The notes beneath the pieces were generated by a model. The model made no database searches. It saw only the letters and a program-made list of their open reading frames with translations, and was not told the origin of the DNA. Positions 32,288 through 46,485 of a stretch of DNA of 64,000 nucleotides are shown here, in pieces. The stretch comes from Austropuccinia psidii. Its lineage: Eukaryota; Basidiomycota; Pucciniomycetes; Pucciniales; Sphaerophragmiaceae. A program made the translations under genes and the position numbers. Position 1 is the first letter of the stretch. Each line of letters opens with the position of its first letter. The stretch spans positions 57,679,437 through 57,743,436 of the forward strand of contig JALGQZ010000001.1 of the NCBI GenBank assembly GCA_023105745.1, written 5' to 3'.

Positions 32288-35200
32288 CTCAGAGTCTTAT
32301 AAGTATTTTGGTGTTTATTATAGTCAGTAAACTGACAACCACTGAAACACAGTCTTTTAGAAGTGCTCACCCCCACTATAAATCTATAGTAAATCCCCAA
32401 CACCATCACCTTTAACATTTTTATTACTTTTATCCATTTCACAGTCATAGTTAAAGCCTTTCAGTATTATTTCATACCTTCTAGATAGACTCAATATGAC
32501 ACCAAGTTTCTGGTGCTTTTAGGTTTCAATGGGTTAAAATATGTCAGGCCATCAGTAAAAACACTCTAAGAAAGCTAAAACCTCATTGCTATAAGTGTTT
32601 CTAATTTAAGTGTATCTTTAACCTTACTTAAGTAGTTAAACATTCTTTGATTGATATGAAAAACTCTATAAGCTTACTCACAGGCCCTGTGATCAATCAA
32701 AAGCCCAAAATTAATGAGCTTTTGCATCAATTTCTTTACTCCAAATACATAATCAAATATTATGGGGTGTTCCGGAATTCATTTACTCCTCACGAATAAA
32801 TCTCTTTCATTTGAATTATCCATATTTGCAAACATCTATCATACTAAGAACGTATCCTGTTAAGTTGAAAATCTGAAGCAGAAAACTTTTAATTTCAAAT
32901 TTTTGTCTTTAAATAAAAATTCCACTTATTGAATACACAAGAAAAGTTTTTCCTTTCATCAAAATAATAAAATTACCCATACCTTTTAGGATACAAACAA
33001 TAGCCCATTCTAACAAACAATGCTGGTTAAATCTGAATGCAATGTAAATTGAATTAAACATTTGGAAATTTTAAAATATTCATTATAGAAATCTATAAAA
33101 ATGAATTTGAGTCTAATAATAGTAAAGCTGCAGAATATCCACCTGAAAGTGACTCAAATAAATGTTCATGGGGAATCCAATGGGGAAGAAAAACTATATG
33201 TTTTTTAATGAGAACTATTATGGATCATACATAATCTCTTCTCTAAAATATTAAATTTTCATTTTTTTAATTCTTCTAAGGAATTCCAATTCTTCTCTTT
33301 TGCTTAATATTATTTACTTCCTTTTTTTTGTTTTAGTTTTTGGTTTTCTTAAGAAACAATTTAAGATTTGTAAGTTTTATAACAAGTGAAGCTTAAGGGT
33401 TTCTTCTGTGAGTTATGAGTTAGAGCTGAAGATGGCTATAGTTTTGTCAATGCTTTTTATATATTGATACAACTCACTTTTTATTGATTATGAAAGATCC
33501 CTCTTTGAAAATTCACCATATTCTATTGTATTTATTTGCCTACTTTTTGAGCTTTTGGATTACAGGCTGAAACCATGGCTCTTTTTTTCTTTTATGTTGA
33601 AGGAAATTATTCTTACCTAATTTATGTGGAATATTTTTTGATATTATACATAAACCCTTGATATAGAAGGAAATCTTTTGAATAGAAAGAGTTTTAAGTG
33701 GGAAAAATCAATATATTCCGCAAGAATCAAACTAAAATCTCAAACTATAAGGTTTACATCAGCTTTTTCAATTGGATTGATGGTCATTTTACTGTGTTAT
33801 TTCATCAAACTGACTTTATCAAATATAGACCAAGATATATAAATAAACACATAAGAGTGAAGACAATAAGTTTGGGGGAAATATGAGTGTCATTTGGGAA
33901 TTTGAAGCAAATTCTACTTTATAGGAATCTTAATATATATATGTTTCTATCATTTTTGTTTGTATTATTATTTATTAATTTTCTATTTTTTAAAAATATG
34001 CAATATCAGAGTGAGCTTTTTTAGAGTTCATATTTTAATAGAAAAGACCAGAGCTAGTTTTCATTAATCATGTATCATTGATGTAAGAAGTATTAAGTAT
34101 ACTGATTAATGGAAAGAGAAGCTGTATGGGGAATATTTCAAGAATATGTATCACTACCAATACCTTATTCAAGGAAATATGTGAAATTTCTTTGAATTAT
34201 AAAAGGAGTTTTAATAGATTTTATCTCAAGGAATGAAGGAATTCTGACTACTATACTTATTCAAACTCAATTTCTGATCAGAAAGTCTTCAGGAAGCCAA
34301 AAGGCTTGCAACAGAACTTTCACATTTTATGTAATTGAATTCCAAATACTCATGATTTGGTATTTAATAGCCATATTTATCTTTGAAAAATCCTTTTCAA
34401 ATCTAATGCATGATACTCCAAAAGAGGAATCTAGTTGGATATTAATATTTATGGTGAAGGTTTTCAAGTTTCACATTGTTAGAATATGAATATTATATGA
34501 ATCTTAATATCTTAGAGGAATAATATATCTTTGGACTGAGCTCCAGATCATATATTGAATGAAGGAAATTTTTCACTTTATCAAAGAATTTTTTCTTGGA
34601 AATTCTTGCACATCAAAGAAAATTTTGTTTTTGAATGATTAAAAATTCACTTATTTTTTAAAATTAAAAGAAAAAATTGGAGAATTACAGTGAGCCAAAA
34701 GAAAGCAAGCGTTCTTTCCTTTTCTAATAAAATTGATTTTAATTTATTCAGATTTTTTGAAAAAAAAATATCAAGACAAATTTCTCTTATGTAATTCTAT
34801 TCCTTGAATTTCGATGAAAAGAGTAACTTACTCTTACTTGAGAAAATGCCGTCTTGGAGAAAAATGACTAAAAAGACCAAAAAATAATTTCATTTGTCCT
34901 TTCTGTTTTTATAATTGAGAACAATAAGAGATTCAAAGAAATAACTCTCTCATAATTATTGATCTTGTGTTAACTTTGAGGTCCAAATATGACTGTTTTA
35001 ATTAATATTTCTTCCTTCCATTAGTTAAGAATTTCTCAAAAATGTCTTTAAAATAGTCCTAAACAACATAATTGAAGGAAATAGGAGATATTCAAGCTCA
35101 AACGAGAATTCAATTAGGTATATTTTTCAAGCTTATGAGAGAGTTTATTTTTGATTTCCATTTTAAGTAAAAGAAAGGGTATAGATATCTAAAGATTTGA

Positions 35201-37760
35201 TAACTAGCTCAATATGAATTCAATTTCTTTTTTTTTTTGAAATTAAGTATAATATTTGAAGGAAGGAAAAGATGGATAAGCCATTTAATATTACAGTATT
35301 TGGGTGTTACTAAGGGAAAAGATGAAGCTTATGAATTCTGATGTCATGAAGGATTTATCAAATTTCAAAATTTGGATGATTAAAAAATAGTTCTTCAATA
35401 TGGAACAGTTTTATTACAATTACGAGAAGATAAAAGTGTAATAAAGCCCTTTTTGTACCCAAAAATAATTATTATTCTGGATGTATTATTTTTGGGAGAA
35501 TCGAAAGAGGTAAATTATAATTATTTCAATCGACTTAAGGACTGTTTTTGAACACATATAAAGCTCCGTAAACTATCTCTCACTGCTTTAAAAAAGATGA
35601 AGACGAACAACCCTCAGGGGATATTTTCAATATATATAGGTTATGCTAGATATTTATAGTGTATGGAGGGCTTGTTGGAAGGAATAAGTATTAATTGGAT
35701 CAAAATAAATTCTTTATATAAATTTAGCAAGCTCTCATAATAGTATATCACATAAATTGATAGTAAAGCTCATAATTGGATACTCTTATGAATAAAATTT
35801 TGTTTTTTGTTTTGACCTTTTAATTTTGAAAAGCTTAAGAACATCCGCTTGAAAAGTATTCCATTATAATTGGTTTCATAAAGAACTTAGTTATATTTAT
35901 ATTGATCCACAAAATTCTAGATTTTTTTTGAAATATATTTCTTTATATGAATATTATTTAGTTGAAGCTATCAAATTTCTCAAAAATTTAATTTAATTAT
36001 AAACTCGGAGAAAATATGAAAGAAACTATTTTTTCAATTTTAAAAGGAGGCTTTTATTTTTTTTAGTTATTGTTGTGTTAATATTTTTGAATGAACTTCC
36101 TTTTCTTACAGAAAAAATGACTTTTGCTATTTGAAAAATTAATTATAATGATATTTCAAAACTGAACAAAGATAAAAATATGTTCTTATCTGCTATTATA
36201 ATAATCTCACAGATTTCTTGTCCAAATTAAATGTTAGGATAAGAAAATTCTTATTAAGCCTGGATTATATGTATAGTCCTTTTCAAATACTGCGGATAAG
36301 ATTATCATTTACGAAAACTATAAAATCAATCAGATTATAAAACAATTAAGAAATGAAAATCTTTTGAGCCAATAACAATTATGTTTACTCAAAATATATG
36401 ATGATTCATACCAATTGAATTCCACTGAGGTCATAGTAGAAAGTATTGAACTCAAGAATACCAAATTTCTGAATCGAGTATTATCCTCTTTAAATTGAAG
36501 TTAATATGGATGGGTTCTATTTTCTCAGACATTGTTTATTTTTTGAGCCTTCCATAAAGACTGGAATATATTTAAAAATATGTAATGATGAAAAATAAAG
36601 TAAATTTGAATGTATGACATTGAATCTAGATATATTATATTAAATTATATGAAGAGGCTCTAGAAAGCTTCTTACAGCTGATATAGAGATGGAAAATCTT
36701 GCCCTGATGTTCTCTGGCCTGCTTTATATGGAGACAGACCTTAACGGAATTGAGAATAACAAAATTTTGAGTATGAATTTTGACCTTATTTTCCATAATC
36801 AATTTTTCCAAAGATAAAAACAAACAAAGAGTGATTTTTTAAAGTGATTTTTCTGAAAATGCTTTAAAATATTTTTTTCAAAAAAAAAGATTTTTATCGT
36901 ATAAGATCTTTGAGAAAAAAATCGTTTTAATTATTCATTCTCAGAAAATTCACTTCAATCATTTCTTAATTTAAAAGGAATTTTCCCTTGCTTAGAAAAA
37001 ACAATTTTCAGTTTTGATGAATTTAAGAATGGATTATAATTTTTATTATTATTTTATTTTTAAAAGGATATTTTTATTAAGTTTTTCCCAAAATAATTAA
37101 GGAACTTCTCATTATTTTTCTGAATTTTTTGTTTCCACATTAATTTTAATTTATGTAAAGAAAATTAGTAACCATTGATTTTTGGACCACAAAGGCATAC
37201 TAAGCTCACATATTCCAATTGATACCTGCATGAGGTCAGATGAGCACAAACCTATCCCCTGTATAAGTCATTGCTATACAGCTGGAAGAGGTAGGAAGAA
37301 TTTTAATTTGGAAAGAAGAGGAACATCCTCCAGAAGAATGTTTAAACAAATTAGAGAAGTTCAGAAAAATTCACATACCTTTGAATGTACCTCTTTTCAA
37401 ATTGGCAATCTTGTGTTATTTCCATGAATTTCCTTTTTTTCATGTTTCTTCCTGAAATAATTCAATCTTCCACTTTTCTTGTTTGAATAAAACATATTGA
37501 TTGGTTTATGGACAAAGAAGCACCTCTAATAAGATGGAATTAAACTCCATGTTGGACTTGAAGTAAAAATCAAGGAAAAAAATTCTTTTCAGAATCTATT
37601 CATGAAATATCAGTATGTAAATAGAACAAAAAAAAACTTCTGCAAAGTGGTACGAACAATCACCTGTATCATATATAAAGATTAATCAACACATACACAG
37701 AAAAATTTAATTTTATTACAATCTCTTAGAATTTATTGAATTGAACTCAATTTAACTATA
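32288..37760. other. AT-rich desert
   Basis: Apart from 32324-32510, which repeats 17726-17930, I see no gene or coherent element. Short ORFs (33698-33886, 36635-36823, 37182-37427) carry no recognisable domain. Probably old, decayed transposons. Confidence 0.4.
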
Positions 37761-38180
37761 GGGTGTTTGTAAACACATGTAAGCCCTTACATGATTTTAA
37801 AAATTTATGGTCAAAACCCATAGCTTTATTGTACAACATATGAATAGGGTGTAGTTTTTCTAAAAAAAATTAAATTACTGTTGGTTATTTTGTTTCATTT
37901 TTTTGTGTTTTGTGATGGCTTCTCAAGCACACAAAATTATGACATTTTTCAAATTAATTGTTGAGAAAAATAATGATAAAACAAAAATATGGCAAGCATT
38001 CTATGTGCTTGAAAAGCCACCAAAAAACACAAAAAACTAAAAAATAAAATAATATCCTCCAACTTTGTTTGAATATTTTTCTAAAAGAAACTTATTTATA
38101 TGTTTTTGGCCATAAATTGATAAAAAAACGTGAGTGCTTATATTTTTCTACTAAATACTTATGTGTGTTTACCAAAAACA
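37761..38180. mobile_element. Foldback / MITE-like element (~420 bp)
   Basis: Nearly the whole element is an inverted repeat. The left end is GGGTGTTTGTAAACACATG. The right end reads, reverse-complemented, TGTTTTTGGTAAACACACAT. Inner matches include GTGTTTTGTGATGGCTTCTC against GTGTTTTTTGGTGGCTTTTC and TTTATGGTCAAAA against TTTATGGCCAAAA. The spacer is about 37945-38000. No coding capacity; the target duplication is unclear. Confidence 0.75.
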
Positions 38181-40984
38181 TAATTATACTGAATTTTGTT
38201 TGATTGTATCTTATAATATCTGATTTCATTAAATTCCAAAGTTTCCTACAATATACCTTAGTAATATAAGACTTTGAAGTTTTATGAACTAAAATATTGA
38301 AATTAGATTATCTAGATTGTATAGCACCTTAAAATCCATATTATTATTGGACACTCATAAAGCTTATGTTACTTTTTTGTTCAGGTCACCAAAATCTGGA
38401 AGATAAAGTATTTAAAGCAGAATAACTACCTTTAGTATTTCATTTGATTATTACAGAACACATTTTGAGAACATAAATATGTATAATTATTTATCAAATT
38501 TACACAGAAAAGCAATCCAGATTTAACTTTTAAAAAAGGGAAAAAATAGAGAAATTCTCATTGTTTCTGATTGTTTGCTTTTTTCCCAAGAAAAATTGAT
38601 TAAAACTAAATCAAATTAATCTATATATAGTGCAATATATTTTTCCAATTTGATTTTTTATATTTGAAAGTTCAAATAAAATGGAAGTTCTCCTGGTGGC
38701 TCCTATTATGTGATTCATAGATATACTATAGAATCATAGTAAAACGCAGAATAATACATATATGAAACTGAAAAAATCCAATATTAGGTATATCTATTCT
38801 TATAGATTATTCATTACCATAAAAGTGAGAAGAGTAGGATATTAATTGATTTCAAGTGAATTTAAAAGAATTAAAATATGGAAATGACTCTATTGAAGGA
38901 GATGAAGTACTTCCATTGTTATTCTGAAAGTGAATTCATGAAAGGTTTTGTGGTAATTATTTTCTAGAAGAATCAGATAATAGCAAACCTTTAAAATAGA
39001 AAAGTAATTCAAAAATCAAATTAATTTATCAAAGAAACTAGAACAGTTTTATTTGATATCTATAAGATCTCCATAATATTATGTATCTCAGGTATTATAA
39101 ATCTCTGAGCTTTCCCATTTCATTTCGAAACTCTGTACTTATTATTAAGAAGTATTGAATAAATTTCAAGCTCTAATAGGTGTACATATTTTCACAGCTT
39201 ATTTTGATATAAATATGATACAAGTGATATTCATGAAATAAAATAGATAAATTTTACTTATATGTGGAAGCCCCATCAAAATTCCAAATTTAATGGGGGA
39301 TTACTTTATATTACTTCATGGAAGCAGATCTATAGCATCAATGTAAAGAAACATTATCAGATTAATTGATAGATAATCTAACTATTGAGTTTGTTTTAAT
39401 AATGATGAATTAAGTGAGCTTAAATGAGATTTTAAAATTCTATTTAATAGAGGAAAAACAGAGGAAAACTTAATTTAGTTAATATTTATGGTCCCCTAAC
39501 TCCAATTCACCATCTATTCAAGTTTTTGCCATCAATCTTCTGGAAATTTTGATATTTTCCAAATGTATATTTCCCTTTAATTATTAAAAAATAAAGTTCG
39601 AAATATTATATTATCACAAATTCAATTTATAATGATATTTTTGGCTATATGCCTCAAAAGGCCAATATTAAAATTACTGAATTAACTCGACTCAGCCCCC
39701 AAAGTTAATTTCTGATATTTCAAAGAAACCAAATCTTTTTATGAAAGAGCTCTCAGCTATAAATGATTTCATGCTTCTTGGTTCTATTATTCACATTCAT
39801 TTCAAAACTCTCATCATTTTTATAGATATCGAAGCAGATAACAGGGGTTAGGGTTAGGGTAAAAAATAATATCAAAAAATATTTTAAAAAAACTCACCTT
39901 TATGAAAAAAACACTTTATCATTGAATTTATGAAATTTCAAGATTACTATTTTAATCGACAAGACAACACAAAATTGAAGGATATATAGATTGTGTTTTC
40001 TCATGTTAAAGTATTAAAAACAGAAATAACAGTTTAATTTGAATTGAATTTTTCTTTGGGTAACCGTGGTTAAAGATTATGTAGCTCAATTTATTGAAGA
40101 TAAATTTGGTGATAGAATAATGCAGTATGGAAATCGGGAAAAAAGATTGATCGAATTTAAAGGAAATAGGTATTTAACCATCATTTTCTGTTCAAATTGA
40201 AGGATTATTTGTACTTGAGAATCTATCAAGGATTGAAGTCTAGTTGGTAAAATTTTACATGTGTATTGCAAAAATGAGCTTGGATTGACATAGGTGAAAT
40301 TTATATTGACATTATTTTAATTAAAATTTTGAATTGTATTGCACATATAATATTAAGTTATAGTTTAAATATATCAATTAATCTAAAACCAATCAGAAAG
40401 ATAATTCTTGATAATAAAAATTAATGTTGTCTCTAAAGGAAAAAAATCCCAAACAATCCTTAATTCTTTGTGTGAATTGTTGAGATTCATGCAAAAGTTC
40501 ATTTCAATTTGAGATTTGATTTATTTAAATTTCTTTGAGCTCAATTACCAGTGTGGTTTTGAATCCACCAAAGGAATTTTGATTCATTTTTAAAAGAATA
40601 TGTACAATGAGATTTTTTGAGAAAAAGTAACACTAATTATGGCACATATTTAGCCCTAAAAGCCTAAATTCACAATAAAACAGTATCATATATGGTTCAA
40701 AATGATAAAAGGGGGCTAAAAATAAGCTCTATTTTTTTCTAAATACCATGTTCCAGGGATGAAACTCTGACGCTAAATTATATCATGATGAAAAATTCCC
40801 TTTTAGAGGAATACTTACTCTTGTGAAGATGCTTTCAGGAGATAAAGATATTCTTTTACCTATCTTTTATTTTAATTTAGAAGTCTTTGTGCTTATAGTT
40901 AGTTCAAATAAAGATACAACCAACAAATTAAACTTCCAAACAAACACTACGAGCTAATTATGGACTCTTAACACATGTGGAAAA
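38181..40984. other. AT-rich desert
   Basis: Nothing is recognised except the short telomere-like motif at 39844. Confidence 0.4.
39844..39860 (+). repeat. Interstitial telomere-like motif
   Basis: GGGGTTAGGGTTAGGGT, two full TTAGGG units plus a partial one. TTAGGG is the usual fungal telomere repeat. Confidence 0.5.
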
Positions 40985-41255
40985 ATAAACTTCATAATTA
41001 TAAGATTTGAACCACCCAAAAAGGGGTTTCAAGAATCTTTTATAACCATAAGCTCTGTCACTAACTCCCTTTTTGGGTGTGTTTTACTTCAAAGGAGTTC
41101 TTAGAGACCATTCTCCAAAATTAATCTCCTGAATCATGCCCCTAGCTCAATTTAAAAGAAATTATCTGTTAGATTTTTTCTGTGAAATTAAATATTTCTT
41201 GGAATTTATATTGAATATATATTCCTTGTTGGTAAAACAATGCATTTGTGTTATA
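40985..41255. repeat. Dispersed repeat related to 17265-17560
   Basis: Shares TTTTTGGGTGTGTTTTA and CCTTGTTGGTAAAACAAT, with AT-rich sequence of matching length between them. Confidence 0.55.
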
Positions 41256-44200
41256 GTAGGAGCTAGACATAATGAATCCTTTTGTGTATTCACTCAGAAA
41301 TTTATCAATTTTCTTACTTTTTTTCCTATTAATTGAAAAATCTTTGAAAGTAAGCTTAATTTATTTTGAGCTCACTTTTTATGCCCACATGCATCATTTG
41401 TTACTTCAAAATCCAATTTTATTTTTCAAAGTTAAAAGTTTCTTCAAAAAAATTCGGGAATAATAATAATTTCCTCTTTAATGATTCACACCTAGTGATA
41501 GAAAGGATATTTTTGCACTAAACTTAAAATGGATTCGAAATAAAAAAATCTGACTTTTCGAAGGAGTAAAATTAAGGAAATTAGATATATATTTTTGAAA
41601 AAAGAACAATATAAATCTCACAATATTCAAAAATTATGCTAAATATTCCAAATATTTCAATAAAAGTCACTTCTCTTTTGAAATAACCATAGAATATTAT
41701 CTTTCGCTCAAACATAATACTTACCTAAATGAATTATAGTTATTGTTTTATGATTCTGAGAAAAATAAGAAAAAGGTTTAAGCTTTGGAAGCTATTTGAT
41801 CCAAATTAATTATCAAGCTTTTATTTCTACAACAGTCAATTGATATTTTCCTCATAGCTTACTGAATTATTGAGAATTTTATTCTTAAGAATAATAAAAT
41901 TGAAGAGTACTAATTTAAGGTTTGAGAATAAAGAATCCATCAATAATCTTCTCTTTCTTCATACAAAAACTTCTCAAATTTCATGTTGCAATAATTCATA
42001 TCTTGGAAAGTATAAGGTCAATAACCTTTTTCATAGTATAAATTATTATATCTTCAGTGCTTGAAATGAGCTAAGGCTATAATAACTCATTGAAATATAT
42101 ATTTCAAAGAACAAAAAACGCATTCTTTTTATAGCCATGATTCCAGAATATGAAATTAAATAAAGATCCGGACTAGATGCAAAAAAATTATTTATGGAAA
42201 TCTAGGATGAGTGAATTCGGTATTTACTTTTGGAATGGAAGGAATTTTCTCACAAAGAAAGACAATTCATTTTTTGAAAAATTGAGTTCCTAAAATAAAT
42301 TAAATAACTCACTTGAAACTTTCATTATTCTATTTAATGGAGAATTGACGAATGAATTCAGTTAAGAAAGACAAGTTTCTATATTTGAAAGTATTATTGG
42401 TTGATTAAGAGCCTAAATTCCATACATCTTCAAAATTCAGTACACAGTATTAAACCTTATTAGCTCAAATTTAGGAGAAAAACATATTGTTTTTGAATTG
42501 AGATGGTTTTAAAAACAATAAATTAGTTTTTACATTTCTCTTGGAAAAATTACAGGAAGATTCCATGAAGGAAAGCTAAAGATTTTTACTTGGAAATTGC
42601 GCTGGGAGGGAGAAGGGAATAATTTAAGTAATAATATGCAGGCTATTGAGATAGAAAATAAAATTAGGAATTGATTCCCCTTTGTTCAATTTCTATAAAA
42701 TTACAAATGATTGGGTTGAAAATGATAATGGAGTCTGATAAATTATTAATCTATAAGAGTATATAAGCTATGATTATAAAATTGGAGATTAAATTTATGA
42801 TAAAAAGCAAAGTATACTTGGAAACATCATTATTACAGAAAAGATCATATGGAGATATTGTAATCATAAGAAATCTTTGAAAATACAGAAAAAATTTTAT
42901 CCATAAAAATTCAAAAAGGATTATTTCTTATCATTTGGAAAAACAAATATACACAGAATAAAAATCTCGGAAATTTGAGTGAGTCCAATTGTTATTCTTT
43001 TATACGATATATGCCCCGTTTTGAAGATAGAAAAAAGTTAATTGATGTAAATCCTTGAGCGTGATAGATTGAGATTTAAAGGTATAAGTCTACAGGGATA
43101 TAATGAAGTCCAATATATCTATATTTGAAAGATTTGAATTTTTTTGAATATTATTCTTATAGATAGGAACATAGCTGCCGTAATGAGTGGTATCCATAGG
43201 CAAAAATCTACATAGCGATGTTTTTATGCTCTTAGTATGGATAAATAATTACTTAAGTACTTCTAGGGGTCTATGAAGGCTCTAAAATAGAAACACAGTG
43301 GGATGGAGACCATTAGTGAATGAATAAATATAAATTTATCTCACTTACCAATTAAGATTATATTTTATGACCAAAGTTATATTTATAGCTATCTAAAAAA
43401 GAAGTGGTTCCATGCTTAAAATTATCCAACTGTATAAAATAATTTTCTATAGAACATTTCATTGGTATGTTACTCTACTCTTCAAACCTACATAGAATTT
43501 CTTTTTGGTGAAATATATAATTTTAAATCCAATTTAATCATCAACATATTCCATGAATTAAATTAGTTAACATATTAAAACCCTATGATATCAATCTTTG
43601 GATACTTGAGAAAACTCTCTAGAAATTTTGAGAATGTGGAGGATACGTTTTGTGAAACTTATCTCATTTCATATCTGGATATTTTCCCTGCACATTTAAG
43701 ATTACAAAAAATAACTTTCTAGATATTCTTTGTATTTGTAGCTTTTATGAATCAAAAATTTTGATCTCAAGGATTCGAGTTATATGGGTTTAATACTTGC
43801 TCTATTTAATTTTTGAGACGAATAAGAAAAAGAATAGAATTATAAAATATTTTCTACCTAATCAGCCTAAAATAGCACTCATAAGTGATTAATCACAGGC
43901 TTTTTTCAAAAAGAATATTAACCGAACATCATATTAATAATACCTTGGTAGAAACAAATAACGTAGATTTTGTGTATATTACCAAATCCTGTAAGGAAAG
44001 AAAGATTACTCAAATTTTTATTCAAAAAAGTTTTATATAAATCATGTTCCTTTAGATTTGTATTATTTTTGGTATATTGAGAATACAAATTAAATTACAG
44101 CTTACCCCTTTCTTGATGCATACTTAATTTTGTCTTCAATAGTCTCGTTAAATGATGAAGATGAATTAGGAGATACAAGAAAGCCTTATTAAACACCTAT

Positions 44201-44970
44201 CTAAAATCCCTTACTCGTTCTGAAAATATTTTTTTTAAAAATCTTTTATCATTTATATTTTCAGAATCATTCAGAAGAATATTGAAAATTTAATGCTAAT
44301 TGTCATTATACCTATTAATTTTCTAATCTATGGATACTTCAAATTCTCAGATCTACAACTTAGATATTGTACTAATTTTGAAGTTTTCGAAATATATTCA
44401 AATTTATACCCTTATGAGGCTTTGTATTTTGTATTCATATATTTCTAATATTCTACTTCATCAATTGATTCTATTTTATGAAAATGTTTCATCTTCCCTT
44501 TTACTAGGTTACAATTATTCAAAATTTAAATAGTTGAAAAACGAAGCACTAGTCAAATAAAGCTTCAAAATTCTCTATTTCTTTTAATATTAGAATTAAA
44601 TCATAATTAAAACTAATAATAACAAATCTCAAATATTTTTATAAGCCAAAAATCTTCTTTATATAACCATCTTTCATGATAGTAGGAAGATTTCAGTACA
44701 CTGTGAGTTTCTCATTTTTTGAGACTAATAATATATATGTATATATGTATCATAAATAAGTATTTTGATGGAAAATACTATAATCTAGCATTATGAAGCA
44801 CTCATAATTCTTTCAAATCATTAAGAAGGCCTAGAGTTTCAATTTGGTTCAAGTATTTATCCCCATCACCTCCAGGAAACTAGTGTAATTATAAATATCA
44901 AAGGGATCTAGAAAATCATTAGTAAGCCTTTTGAATTAGCTAGTGAGGCCACCCAAATAATCATATATTT
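41256..44970. other. AT-rich desert
   Basis: No gene, hairpin or tandem array could be supported. The longest ORFs are under 70 codons and lack motifs. Confidence 0.4.
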
Positions 44971-45180
44971 TTGATGACGTAAATGTCATTTATGGCATTT
45001 TTGATGACGTAAATGTCATTTATGGCATTTTCGATGACATAAATGTCAGTTATTTCATTATTGATGCTATGAATGACATTTATGTCATTATTGATGCCAT
45101 TAATGTCATTCATGGCATTTTTGATGCCATTAATGTCATTTATGGAATTGTTGATGGCATAAATGGAATTGACAATTCCA
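44971..45180 (+). repeat. Exact-phase 30-bp tandem array, seven units
   Basis: Units begin at 44971, 45001, 45031, 45061, 45091, 45121 and 45151 with no indel. Consensus: TTGATGACGTAAATGTCATT then TATGGCATTT. Each unit has internal complementarity (TGAC with GTCA; in later units ATGCCAT with ATGGCAT). One frame (from 44973) stays open through the array as a degenerate 10-residue repeat but has no start codon. Confidence 0.85.
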
Positions 45181-46485
45181 CAAATTGAATTTTCAATTTA
45201 CTTACAAACATGAACAAAAATATATAAAAAAACACTTTTTGGGCCTCCAATTGACCCACCCAAGAAGTTTCCCAAAAATATGGGCTTCTTGTTTTTGATT
45301 CTCAAGATTAAACCCTACTATTTGAAAAAATTAAGGAAATTCATAGGTGGGAAGTTTTTCAATTAATTTTTGAAAAGCAAATTGGCCATTTTGATAAATT
45401 TACCAATTCAGAAAAATTTGGCAAAAAAAATATGAAAAAACTTGAGGATCTTAAAATCCCACAATTGAGGAAATATTATCAAAAAAATTGAAAAATTCTT
45501 CACAATGCTTCCTGAGGATTTTTTTCAAAATAGATGTCACTTACGTGTTTTTAGAAAAACATTATGTGTTTTGGCCATAAATTGGTAAAAACATATAAAG
45601 GCTTACATGCTTTTACCAACACCGTATATATATCATAAAAGAAAGACTTATTATTCTATTTAATTGATATTCTTGGAAATCTCAAATTTGTTTCATATCT
45701 GATGAGTCTATAAATACATCGTTTTTTACTCTTCACATTAAATTGCCACAAATCTTGTAAAGCTGGATGGAATCCAAGGTTTTTTCAGATTAATTTGTAG
45801 GAAAAATTTCAGAAAGAGTCTTCTTAATCACCATGTTTCCTTTTTGGGTCAAAATAAAAAGGATTTTTTGATGATCAAAGAACATATTTTATGGCTTAAG
45901 ATTTTGGAAAAATTAAAGCTCTATTATTTTGTGTGGGGAATAGTAGAGTGAATAAATATTCATATTCTTTAATGTTTAAATTGAGTGATGTGTAATCCAT
46001 ATAGGATCTCTCCATGGCTGTATTGTATAACATACCACAGTGGTATTTCTCAGGAATGATATATTTTTAAGGCTTATTTCAAAGCTTTGGAGTACTTATA
46101 CAGGAATTGTCTATTTTACTTCGAATTCAATAATGAAAATATACCACTTACAAAAAAATCTGAGATGGACATGAGTCAATTTCAGGAGAATTTCTTGGTA
46201 TCTGCCTCAATTTTAATAGTGCCCAATTGATTTCTAGCTGTAGCATGTAATTTGACCGACATTCTTTCATTAAGTTAAAGATCTTTCAAAGTGTAATTAT
46301 AAAGGATAAGTTGATGGAATTTATCTCATGAACCTCGTATGCATTTCTTCCGATCCACTTTTACCATTGTTTGACTGGCTTTTGTGCGGAGAGCGTTTTG
46401 CTGGTCTTTATGTTTTAGATTTTCTATCGATGGGCCTTTCTCGATTTATCATTCGTAAGACGAGTAATTATCAATAGATGCCTGA
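45181..46485. other. AT-rich spacer
   Basis: Contains a short hairpin (AAGAAG...CTTCTT, about 45260-45290) and the foldback-element fragment at 45541. Otherwise nothing is seen. Confidence 0.35.
45541..45623. mobile_element. Fragment of the foldback/MITE element
   Basis: TTTTGGCCATAAATTGGTAA and CTTACATGCTTTTACCAACACC match the right arm and end of the element at 37761-38180. Confidence 0.6.

Noticed and set aside
33698..33886. 62-codon ORF in the desert
   Set aside because: Too short, no start context and no family match I could defend.
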